64,000 nt of DNA, from NCBI GenBank assembly GCA_001972305.1, contig BDDD01000918.1, positions 124,001 through 188,000 of the forward strand. The letters are read 5' to 3'. The position numbers were made by a program, and so were the translations under genes. Within the stretch, counting starts at the first letter, position 1, and every line of letters starts with the position of its first letter. Below, piece by piece: positions 42,406-51,899 of the stretch. The notes under the pieces are model-generated. The model did not search any database and was not told the origin of the DNA. It was given only the letters and a program-made list of their open reading frames with translations. The stretch is from Cephalotus follicularis. Its lineage: Eukaryota > Streptophyta > Magnoliopsida > Oxalidales > Cephalotaceae.

Positions 42406-43079
42406 CACAGTGTAACGCCCCAAATTTCATAAATATTTATTATGAAATTGGTGCGTGTACAGTTGTGATAAAATCGATAGAGCCCGGAGTAATAAAAAGG
42501 CATTACGCATTTAAGTCGTAATCGTGTTAGCTAAGACGGCTAATAAAATCTGTTTTTAATGCGCGACAATAAAGCTCAAATGTTCGCATTTTTATTGCGA
42601 TTATTTTGGTGGTCGTTTGGAAAATTTATGTCACGATTTGCAAAAAAAAATCAGGACCCAAACCTTAGTATTTTACCAGAAAATACTAAGGAGGAAGCAA
42701 AGAATAAAGGGAGGGAGAGACCACATACGGGCGCATCACGCGCCCGTGCAACAAAAGAATGCAGGCGCTCTGTGCGCCTGCAGGGAGAGATGGCGAGAGA
42801 GAGTGGGAGAGAGATCGGCAGAGAGAACGGGAGAGGACACCGAAGCCAGCTACCGGACTGGGAGAGCACGCCGGTCAACCCAGAGCCTCCAATCGACGGT
42901 AACCTCCTCCCCCTTCTTCTCTTTTTCTTCTTTTTTCTTCTCCCCGATCGTCACTGTGCGCGCCTCCTCCTGGTGTTTCCCGGCGTCGTAAGCGTCGCGG
43001 CTGGTCTGGGTTTTGGTGTAGAGGACTAGCTCTACCCATTTCGACCACTGGTGAGGCGTGATTCGGCCGGAAAAGGCCG

Positions 43080-43320
43080 GAATCAGTTGAATGAGTCGAC
43101 TCAGCGAGTCGACTCACTGTCGCCTGAGACGCGGCGTTTGGCGCCGAGTCTTGGCGAGTCACGGCCATGGATGTGTAGGATTGGTGAATGTGTGGTGTTT
43201 TTGGGTGGTGATCGGACCTGTGGAGGTCCGACGAGTTGACTCAGTGAGTCGCAAATCACTGCCGGCCGTGGCGCGGAGTTCGGCGCAGATTCCCGGCGAG
43301 TCTTGACCGGTTCTGAGTAG
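43080..43320. repeat. GAGTCGACTC palindrome island
   Basis: Two perfect 10-bp palindromes GAGTCGACTC at 43093-43102 and 43106-43115, then CCGAGTCTTGGCGAGTC (43143), GAGTTGACTCAGTGAGTC (43232) and GGCGAGTCTTGACC (43297). Confidence 0.8.
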
Positions 43321-43824
43321 ACCGTTCAATGTGGAACCCGTTGATGGGTGTTTTGTCGCCTGGTTGTGTTGGTCGGAATCCGGCCGGTGTTTCGGCGACG
43401 GAAATGTTTTGTGTGTCGAACGTAACAGAAATGTGTTGTATGTGCAGTGTGTAAGCGGTAATTGGATTTGGCATCGAGGAATTTGTCAATTGGCGAGAAC
43501 CGGCTTCGGTTCAACGGTTATCGAAAAGGTTCAGCAATTGAACATGCGGCTTGACTGTGCTGGTGATACTGCGATTCCTAACTTGGAATCAAAGGTAGGG
43601 GAAGCTATACATGCAAGTTTGAGTTCAATAATATTGTATTGCTATTGATGAAATGCTTGGTTTGCGGATTGTGAATTGTGTGACTGTGATTCTGTTAGGG
43701 TTGCTATGAATAGTTAACCTGTCTACATATTGTGTTTTACGATGATTGCGAATTGAATGACATGTGTTGTATGCTTGAACTCTTTTGGTTTCGAGACGTG
43801 TTGAAGGAACCGTGTTTTGGTTCG

Positions 43825-44110
43825 CTCAACCGTCGACGCTTAGGAAAGAAGCGTCGACGTTATGGATTGTTATACGGACAATGAGTCTTGATTCGCGATA
43901 AACGTCGATGCCATGATTCGTCGTGTGTGAGAATGGACACGTGTGCCGTTGACGCCTGAGGTTCCTACCTCAGAGCATCGACAGCAAAGGGATGGAATGT
44001 TGACGCATAAAGTTTCTGGTTGAAAGCATTGACGCTAAGAGTTAAGCGGCGACGCTTAAGTGATTGGGTTGAACATTAGCGGCTATATGGTGTATGTTGA
44101 CGCGAATAGA
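43825..44110. repeat. GCGTCGACGC-type island
   Basis: About nine variants: ACCGTCGACGCTT (43829), AAGCGTCGACGTT (43849), AACGTCGATGCC (43901), GCCGTTGACGCC (43947), AGCATCGACAGC (43975), AAAGCATTGACGCT (44023), TAAGCGGCGACGCTT (44044) and others. Confidence 0.78.
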
Positions 44111-45050
44111 GCCCGTTTGCATTATTGAGCGTACGTTTGCGTTGCATACAATTGTTGATTGAGCTGTCACCTGTTTTCTAAAATGTTCTTCATTTTAGAA
44201 GTGTATAAATGGTTTATTAAATCATTGTTATATGGAAAAGTATGTTTTCCAAAAGGATTGTTATATATATTGACAAATATATATGTTGCAAGTATTTATA
44301 TCATAAATTACTTGAATGGTAGTGTGTGCTGTGATTGCACTGTTATCGTGATTGTAAATAGTGTTGGTACTTAGCCACCATGCTAGTATCGTTTACCATG
44401 TATTGATTGTTGTTACTTAGCTGTCGTGCTAGTAACGTGGATGTTATTGATTGATTGTGAGCTTTCCTAGCACCACGGGACGGTTAGCTACGCGCTTTCC
44501 TAGCTCGGGGCCATTGTGTTGATGTAGCCCTAACGGGTTGCACCTGTACTGTGTATATGCATATATAGATACATATATGTATATACTGTTATATATACCG
44601 TACTACAACACTGTGCATTCATACATGACATGCATTATCATTGAAACCGAACTGTATTTATACTTAGCCGAGTGAGGACAAAGGCTAACCCCCTACAGTT
44701 TCAGATTGATTTCAGATTGATGCAGCGGATTGTTACTGTTGAGCTCCGTGGAGCGAATGGAGTTTTATGTTGTTTTTACTTTTGAGAAATGATAATGGAT
44801 CATTGTAATAAATGAATTGATGTATTGATGTATATTGTTCACGCTCCGTTTGTGGGCAGTTAACCTTGATGTTTATTGTTGTAGCATGTAGTATGGGATG
44901 CATGTTACGTTATATTTCGGCTTATATTTAAATGCTTCCGCAAGATGTTAATGGATATGAAAAGTTTTAAATTTATGGTAAATTGTATAAGCCGGATTTA
45001 TATGTTGATTGCCACCACTTTTATTGTTGTTATGGGAACGGGGTGTGACA

Positions 45051-47034
45051 ACATTAGTATCAGAGCTTATATTCCTTTTATAAGCTATCGCTGGGATACT
45101 ATCCTCGGCAACTAAATAGTTGGATGAAGGAACTTGTCCAGGCTAATAGGTTCCTTGGCAATTAACGATTGTTTCCTCGAGATGAACCATGACACCTTCC
45201 TTAAAGGAAACAAAATGGATGAAAGGAGAAGATGTGGAAGGCCTTGAGCCGCTAATGGAAGTGTTCCTGAGGAAGTAAATGAAAGAACGGACCTTATGAG
45301 CCATGAAGCAGATTACTTCCAGCAGCAGATGGTTGCGAATGCTGCAAACGTGGAGGATATGCGTCGATTGTACGCACAAGTATAGCCACAGCATGTGGTT
45401 CCTGACCATGTTGCGCGGCATGATAGAAACCGTTTTGGAAGAGCCTGATATGAACGTAGATACCTAGAGTGATGACGTCGATGCCTAAAGGGCGGTGTTG
45501 ACGCCAATAGCCCTGTTTTGGTGAAACTGCCCAGTTTTGCATGGATCTTGATTTCGATTGAGATCAGGATGATGTTTAAGCCTCCGAAATAGTGCCTAAA
45601 GCTGCTAAGCAGTCTAGACTTGCCTGAAAGGTTGACCTCAAGAAGGGAGACCTCCCGAAATCCTACGGGATACATCGAATGAAGTGACAGTGAGGGCTTT
45701 GAAGTCCGAAATGGCCAAGTGACCAACCGAATAAATCGTAATGGCTAAGTGGTCGATCGGATGAGCCGAAAGACATAAGTGTTGTCAGAAAAGTTTCCAT
45801 ATCGAATATTGGTTGATCGGAATAGAATATTAATGGTCATTGCGAATGGCTAGTGTGTCATCATGGATCGTATTGTATCGTTATCGATCGCATCGTATTG
45901 GAATGTACCGTTATTAGACGAATAGTGCTCGTTTGAACCGTTGTTGAGCGGTTAGCGATCGTATGAACTGTTATTGAACGGTTAATGATCAAATGGGTCG
46001 TTATCGATCGGATAGTGGTCGAATGGACTGTTATCGAATAGATGGGCATTGCGTGGATGCTCGGACTAGATTGCGAGTGAACTGATAGGGCGGCCAACTA
46101 CTTATATGTGCTGGTATGGGACAGTATATGAATTTAGTTGACCGTTAGATGTGAACTACACATGTTGTTAGCCTCTAGATTCCAGGTAGAGTGAACGGAT
46201 ATGGACCGCGAACGGATGTTGGCCGTAACGGACATGGATTGTAAATTGGTATTGACCGTTAACGGCTGTGGGTCGTAAACGGATACGAATTGTGAATGGA
46301 TATAGACCGTAAATGGCTATGGACCGTAAACGGATGTGAAATGTAATGGATAAAGCCCAATCATGGATTGATACGGGACGAAAGGCCTCGGATGATAGTA
46401 TATAGTAGAGTTACTGATGACGTATTGTGTTATGACTTATATAAATGTGAAATGACATTGTTCACATCTCTCATGCTTTGTATGCATCTCACATGATTGA
46501 TATTTTGTATATATCTACTACACCTTGGCACGCATTCATTACATATGTATATTGTACACAGCCATTGGTTGCTGACCTGTTTCATTGAGATGAAGTGGTC
46601 AGGTTCAGGTTCATATGACAGCTACAGTGATTAGTCAAGACAAGCGCATGGTAAGAAATTATATTTCTCCAACTTATCTTGTGTTATATGAATAAGGTAA
46701 GGGAACTGATATTTTGACGATTGTTATTGTACATTATATGACCTGCCAGCTTGTGGCAGTGCGAGAATATAAATGTGTGTTGATGTATTGGACCTGCCGG
46801 CATGTGGCAGTGCGTCATTTGATCGATGTATGATATTATTGGATATGATCAGACCCATCATTTGAGGTTTTGACGTGATTATCCTTCGCATACGTATGGT
46901 ATTATTGGATATGATCAAGCCCATCGTTGAGGGTATTGAAAGGATTGTCCTTCCGCATGAAAATGGATTGTGATGAGATATGAGGGTTAAACCCCAAAAC
47001 ATATAAACTGTGGTTTATCAGGTGGCATGGAGTC
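45051..47034 (+). other. Internal region of the LARD-like element, repeat-rich, no protein
   Basis: It begins with the PBS-like site. From 45720 to 46340 there are many short units around CGTTATCGATCG, ACCGTTATTGAACGG and GACCGTAAACGGAT. From 46735 to 46980 two ~60-bp units with GACCTGCCGGCATGTGGCAG-type sequence and two with ATTATTGGATATGATCA occur, resembling the 3' part of Tekay LTRs. No recognisable protein. Confidence 0.65.
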
Positions 47035-47059
47035 NNNNNNNNNNNNNNNNNNNNNNNNN
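47035..47059. other. Assembly gap (25 N)
   Basis: A run of 25 N. It lies at the internal-to-LTR transition of the young element, next to a minisatellite shared by both LTRs, where collapse or misjoin is likely. Confidence 0.98.
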
Positions 47060-48066
47060 GGTTAGCATCTTTGGATTGTTGAGCTTTCCTAGCACCACGG
47101 GACGGTTAGCTATGCGCTTTCCTAGCTCGGGGCCGGTTAGCATCATTGACTAATGGTCGAGCTATTCCTAGCCATGTGCCGGTTAGCCTGTGAGCTTTCC
47201 TAGCCCTGGACGGTTAGTATCGACATGGGGTGAGCTTTCCCAGCTTGGGGCCAGAAAGCCGCGAGCTTTTCTGGTCCGGGACGGTTAGCGTAGCTTCGTA
47301 GTGGTTGGTCCTTTGGACGTGTTTGATTGATTGTTTGATCGAGCTTTCCCCGCCTACGTGCCGGTTAGCATCGATATGTGATACTACCAACCTTCGGGTG
47401 GTAGATATCGAACTCGGACTGGATTGTTGGCCCGTTGAGGCATAACTGATGGAATGTCTGGTCCTTTGAGGACATGATTGTGATTGGTCCGCTGGGGACA
47501 TGACCGTGATTGTGTTGATGTAGCCCTAACGGGTTGCACCTGTACTGTGTATATGCATATATAGATACATATATATATATACTGTTATATATACCGTACT
47601 ACATCACTGTGCATTCATACATGACATGCATTATCATTGAAACGAACTGTATTTATACTTAGCCGAATGAGGACAAAGGCTAACCCCCTACAGTTTCAGA
47701 TTGATTTCAGGTTGATGCAGCGGATTGTTACTGTTGAGCTCCGTGGAGCGAATGGAGTTTTATGTTGTTTTTACTTTTGAGAAATGTTAATGGATCATTG
47801 TAATAAATGAATCGATGTATTGATGTATATTGTTCACGCTCCGTTTGTGGGCAGTTAACCTTGATGATGTTTATTGTTATAGCATGTAGTATGGGATGCA
47901 TGTTACGTTTTATTTCAGCTTATATTTAAATGTTTCCGCATATTTAAATGTTTCCGCAAGATGTTAATGGATATGGAAAGTTTTAAATTTATGGTAAATT
48001 GTATAAGTCGGATTTATATGTTGATTGCCACCACTTTTATTGTTGTTATGGGAACGAGGTGTGACA
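47060..48066 (+). repeat. 3' LTR of the LARD-like element, visible part
   Basis: Matches the last ~0.6 kb of the left LTR, ending GAGGTGTGACA before CACAG. The GAGCTTTCCTAGC / GACGGTTAGC minisatellite runs over 47066-47515 here but has only about two units in the left LTR. A 20-bp tandem duplication (TTTAAATGTTTCCGCA block) lies at 47925-47957. Confidence 0.85.
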
Positions 48067-48071
48067 CACAG

Positions 48072-49678
48072 TCCTTCTTGGAGAGCCTTTTAGTGATCAA
48101 TAGGACTCCAAGATATGTAACTAGTAGAGAGCCTTCCAAGAATTGTGTCAAGTGTAGGATACTAAGCTTGGTTCTTCTTTTTGTGTTACAAAAGAAAATG
48201 GAGCTTTTATGTTCACTTGGGGTAAGGCTCAAAGCTACTCTGAAGGTGGACATGCCTTCCATAAGGAACTCAATGGACCCTGAATCTGCTGCAGAGAAAA
48301 TAAGGAGATCATCAGCATAACAAATATGGTTAATATTTAACTCCTGACACTTTGGATGGTGTCTAAAGGGTCTTCCCACTTGAACGGGGTTAAGGAGGAA
48401 GCAGAGGTGATCCATCCCAATAACAAAAAGATAGAGAGACAAAGGCCCCCCTTGTCTCAATCCTCTGCTGCTATTGAAGAAACCATGGAGACTACCATTA
48501 ATAGCAATCGAGAAACTTGGGTTGCATATGCATTGTTGAATCCAAGAAACATAGTTGGCCGGAAAACCCAACTTTTGAAGCATGGTCAGTAGGAAATCCC
48601 AATCCAAAGTATCATAGGCCTTATGTAGGTCTACTTTGGTAGCACATCTGGGAGCCCTCTTACTTAGGTGATACCCCTTTACAATCTCTTATGCCAAGAG
48701 GACATTATCTTTGATATTCCTACCCTTAATAAAAGCAGATTGGGCCGAGTCAATAAGGTCGGAGAGAATGGGATTTAACCTATTAGCAAGCATCTTCGAT
48801 ATAGTTTTGTAGAGGTAATTACAAAATGAAATAGGTCTAAAATCTGCCATGGTTTTCGGAGATGGAATCTTCCAGATCAAGGCTATAATAGTGGCATTCA
48901 CACATTTCGGCATAGAACCTGATCTAAAGAAATCCAGGACTGCATCAATGCAATCCTCTCCAATTACCTCCCATGCCTTTCTAAAGAAGCAGCCATTGTA
49001 CTCAACCGGACTCAGAGCCTTGTTAGGATTCTGGGAGAGAAGGGCATTATTCCCGTCCTGCCTGGTAATGGGGCTTCCCACAATACTCCACTGCTCATAT
49101 GTAATTTGCTTAGAGTATCCTTCCACAGAAACATGTCCAGTGGAATTATGATATGAGGTCTTCATAATCTTCTGAAAGTAGTTAACCCCCTCCTACGTAA
49201 TATCTGTAATAGAATCTATTCATATACCTGCCTCATTTTTAATCCTGACCACATGGTTCTTGGATTGTCTAACCTTGACTGCTCGGTGGAAGTATGCAAT
49301 GTTACAATCTCCATGATTTAGCCATTGGATCCTAGACTTTTGCTTGAAAAAGGCTTCCTCCAACTTTGATACCTCTCTCAACTCTTATCTTAACTTGTTC
49401 TCTTGCCCTCTCATTACCTCATCCCTCATATTAGCATCCATATCTGCTTGTAAAAGCTGGAGATTATGTCTCCGATATGCAGCCCTCTCATCCAGCCTAT
49501 AGGCAAGACCACTCAGAGGCCACTTAAGGTTTTTAAGCTTCTTATGGATCACCATAAGAGGGCAGCCTGAATACTCCTTACCCCACTCTTGCCTAACAAT
49601 ATTGAGGAACTCTGCATTGTCAGCCCAGAATTTTAGGAATTTAAATGAAGCTTCTCTACCTTGTTGTCCCTGTATCAA
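48072..49678 (-). pseudogene. LINE ORF2 linker and reverse transcriptase (N-terminal two thirds)
   Basis: Minus strand. The linker 49678-49385 contains FKFLKFWADNAEFLNIVRQE and KKLKNLKWPLSGLAYRLDER, typical of L1 between endonuclease and RT. The RT part (49165-48689) has ADFRPISFCNYLYKTISKML and SAFIKGRNIKDNVLLA. The next segment (48607-48072) has GLRQGGPLSLYLFVIGMDHL (motif B-like) and the catalytic YADDLLIF near 48300-48320. These lie in different frames with stops between. Cut at 48072 by the gypsy element. Confidence 0.87.
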
Positions 49679-49689
49679 CTAGATGGAAA

Positions 49690-50376
49690 CTAGGGAGTGA
49701 TTCGAGATCCAGGGCTATGGAATTGCACAAACGAATCCCTCTCACCGTTAAACCACTGCCAATTCCCCATAGCTCTGTCTAATTTCTTATGAATAGCATC
49801 TCCACCAGCCGTCATATTACTCCAAGTGAAATTCAACCTCGATCCCTTAAGATCCTCCAACTCAGCCGATCTAACAGCATTGTTGAACTCATGCACGACC
49901 TTGGTATCCCGATTGCTAGAACTGTGTTCATAACCAAACCAAGTAACACTGAAGTCCCCCAGGGTGATCCAAAGATCATTTCTAAACTTATTCGCACAGT
50001 GAATAAGGTCATCCCACAACGTTCTTCTCTCATAAATGTCACAATATCCATAGACAAAGGATACCCATATGCACTGATTGTTAGGAAAGGAAACCTTCCC
50101 ATGGATGGCTTGTTCATTAACCAAAAAAGGAGCAAAATTGATACGGTTAGGATCCCATATCACCACAATTCTCCTCAATAACGACACTATATGATTAGTA
50201 CAGCAACACCAGTTCCTCTGAATAACCTTCACCACAAGGTGCAGGTCAGCTATTCTAACCCTAGACTCCAAAATACCTAACAAAGAAATATTATTATCTC
50301 TAATATAATGCCTAACCTCTCTATGCTTGGGGGAGTCATTGAGACCCCTCATATTCCAGGAAGCTGCTTTAATCAT
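49690..50376 (-). pseudogene. LINE ORF2 AP-type endonuclease
   Basis: Minus strand, 228 codons. It starts MIKAASWNMRGLNDSPKHRE (the N of the WNMRG motif), has LLGILESRV (catalytic Glu region), GDFSVTWFGYEHSSSNRDTK (GDFN-like) and KKLDRAMGNWQWF. The frame is lost near the final SDH motif (FHSPGSRITP), pointing to a frameshift around 49690-49715. The ATG overlaps the ORF1 stop as TAATG. Confidence 0.87.
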
Positions 50377-50968
50377 TAGGTTGGTGGAGAAACCGATCCC
50401 CCTATGCCTCCATGTCCTTTCTTCTTTTTCCTTTTACTTCCATTAGAACTTCCATAAGTGAAAACCGCCTTTCCCGCCGCCTTGCCCACTTTATCCACCT
50501 GAGCACCACCCCCATCAATATTCACCACTCTAGAGGCCAAAGGATTTCGATCTAGAGAAGCTGTAGAAGGCTCCGAAGCAAGCATAGGAGTATTCTTTTT
50601 CGGCGTTTTAGGGCCCTTCTTAGCATCAACAATCACCAAAGAGTCTTGACCTGGTGGCAAGGCTTCCTGGACAGCTTGAACAGCTTGTTTAGGCATAGCT
50701 TGGGCAGGTTGTACCGGCATCTATTCAGGTTGATTGTTTTTCCTCTTGACAGTAATCCATCCCTCCACATCATTCAGTTTGCATTTTGCAACTACCTCTG
50801 GTTTTGGCATCCACTCCCTTCTCGCAGCTTTGAGACAATTTTTGTTCGAGTGATCAAAGACTTTACATAGAGCACATGACGCTGGTTTCCATGGGTATTC
50901 AACCTCAATATTAATAGTAGAACCATCCACTAATTCCAAGGTAATGTTAGGGATAAGTCCTGCAAGCC
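50376..50968 (-). pseudogene. LINE ORF1 C-terminal part with CCHC knuckle
   Basis: Minus strand. The conserved [20 protein letters not shown] precedes the zinc knuckle [14 protein letters not shown] (CX2CX4HX4C) near 50850-50890, then a basic/Pro-rich tail ending KRKKKKGHGG. One in-frame stop (TAG at 50721-50723) separates two segments of the same frame. The N-terminal DUF4283 part is missing, consistent with 5' truncation. The family role is RNA binding in the LINE ribonucleoprotein. Confidence 0.83.
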
Positions 50969-51506
50969 ATTAAAGTCTTGTAAACTTATCTTTGATATTC
51001 AATATAGATGTGTTTTCTACTATCTTGGTTATGAGTTCATTTTACTACTTTAATGTATGTTTAATTAAATGGATGTCCTAAGAACAGAGTAGGAGGACCA
51101 AGTTGTTGATGAGATCAAGATGTGAGAATTGGAACCTCGTCAAACTCTATTCTTAAAGCTTCCTGTTCGGATGATTGGTACTCAGGGCATACTCAATCCA
51201 GTTAAACCAACATGTCCTATACCAGGTCGTTTGAGAGGATGACTGATGTCACATGTCATTTTGTAGTGACTATATGGTTTACAAGTGAGTGCCCAAAATT
51301 TTGATGGGTTCACTGAAGGTGACTCACTTAAGAGATGTCTATATGGAGTTTTACTACGTGTCAAATAGACATCCTTGATGGTAGCAGTGTAAGTGTTCCT
51401 TAGACATGAGCCACCACTGTATATCTTGTGCATAAGATGATACACTTTAATAATGCTTAAATACATCACCTATCCATGGAGAGTATACAGGCCTTAGTTG
51501 GCTGTG
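50969..51506. other. Unassigned sequence between LINE and CACTA element
   Basis: About 540 bp, AT-rich, no recognisable gene or repeat. It ends with GTG, the 3-bp candidate target duplication of the CACTA element. Confidence 0.5.
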
Positions 51507-51680
51507 CACTACAAGAAAACAAGGCAACAGGGAGGGCATAGCGAGGGCAGTGCAATCCCTTCGCCATTGAGCAGTTTTTTATTTTTTATTTTAAAAACCG
51601 GCATGGCAAGGGCATTTGTACCCTCGCCAATATAAAACACAAAGCGAGGGCACTTATTTCCCTCACCATGCCCTCGCCGA
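51507..51680 (+). repeat. Left TIR and subterminal repeats of the CACTA element
   Basis: CACTACAAGAAAAC at 51507-51520, then repeats of (G)CGAGGGCA and its inverse TGCCCTCGCC: AGCGAGGGCA (51540), ACCCTCGCCA (51629), AGCGAGGGCA (51643) and TGCCCTCGCCG (51669). In this superfamily such subterminal repeats bind the TNPA-type protein. That role is family knowledge, not shown here. Confidence 0.87.
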
Positions 51681-51805
51681 ACCTTATACCTAAACTCGGC
51701 ACTTCACTTTTTTTTCTTCCTCTCTTTTCTTTCTATCTTTTTCTCACTCTCTCTTCCTCCCGCCGCTCTCTGCTATCTCTCTCTTCTCTCTTCCTCCCTC
51801 ACCGC

Positions 51806-51807
<2 letters not shown>

Positions 51808-51851
<44 letters not shown>
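51808..51851. repeat. CT microsatellite
   Basis: A perfect (CT)n run within a C/T-rich stretch (51700-51890) in the CACTA 5' region, resembling a plant 5' leader. Confidence 0.9.
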
Positions 51852-51853
<2 letters not shown>

Positions 51854-51899
51854 TTGCTCTTTCTCCTCCCTGTCGCTCTCTCTGTCACACTAGATCGCG

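Larger units (their letters stand above)
42411..45050 (+). repeat. 5' LTR of the LARD-like element
   Basis: 2640 bp. In order it holds: two small perfect hairpins (42727-42781), a C/T-rich tract (42901-42945), a GAGTCGACTC island (43080-43320), a GCGTCGACGC island (43825-44110), a short GAGCTTTCCTAGC repeat (44458-44510) and the conserved GGACAAAGGCTAACCCCCTA block near the end (44678-44697), which recurs inverted in the LTR at 59518. Confidence 0.88.
42411..48066 (+). mobile_element. Young LARD-like Ty3/gypsy element in the LINE, plus strand
   Basis: TSD CACAG at 42406-42410 and 48067-48071. The left LTR is 42411-45050 (TGTAACGCCCC to GGGTGTGACA). A PBS-like TAGTATCAGAGC (one mismatch) follows at 45055-45066. 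The right LTR is visible from 47060 to 48066 after an N gap. The ~2-kb internal part has no gag or pol. Aligned LTR stretches (44520-45050 against 47519-48066) are nearly identical by eye, so the insertion is recent. The assembly gap sits where the right LTR's first ~2 kb should be, so the element is likely longer than shown. Confidence 0.85.
40011..50968 (-). mobile_element. L1-clade LINE, minus strand, 5'-truncated, split by a gypsy element
   Basis: The 3' end is marked by an eight-base poly(T) on the plus strand (40011-40018), that is a short poly(A) tail. Going up the minus strand: ORF1 C-terminal part with CCHC (50968-50376), endonuclease (50376-49690), linker, reverse transcriptase with YADD (49165-48072), then after the gypsy insertion (42411-48066) the RT C-terminal domain (42405-41837), zf-RVT (41628-41371), a C-terminal tail and a repeat-containing 3' UTR. 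The DUF4283 part of ORF1 is absent, consistent with 5' truncation near 50968. No target duplication could be found by eye. Several stops and frame changes show that it is dead. Confidence 0.85.

Noticed and set aside
42559-43029. 156-codon plus-strand frame beginning MRDNKAQMFAFLLRLF
   Set aside because: It is inside the LTR at 42411, overlaps the twin hairpins and a C/T tract, and has competing frames on both strands.
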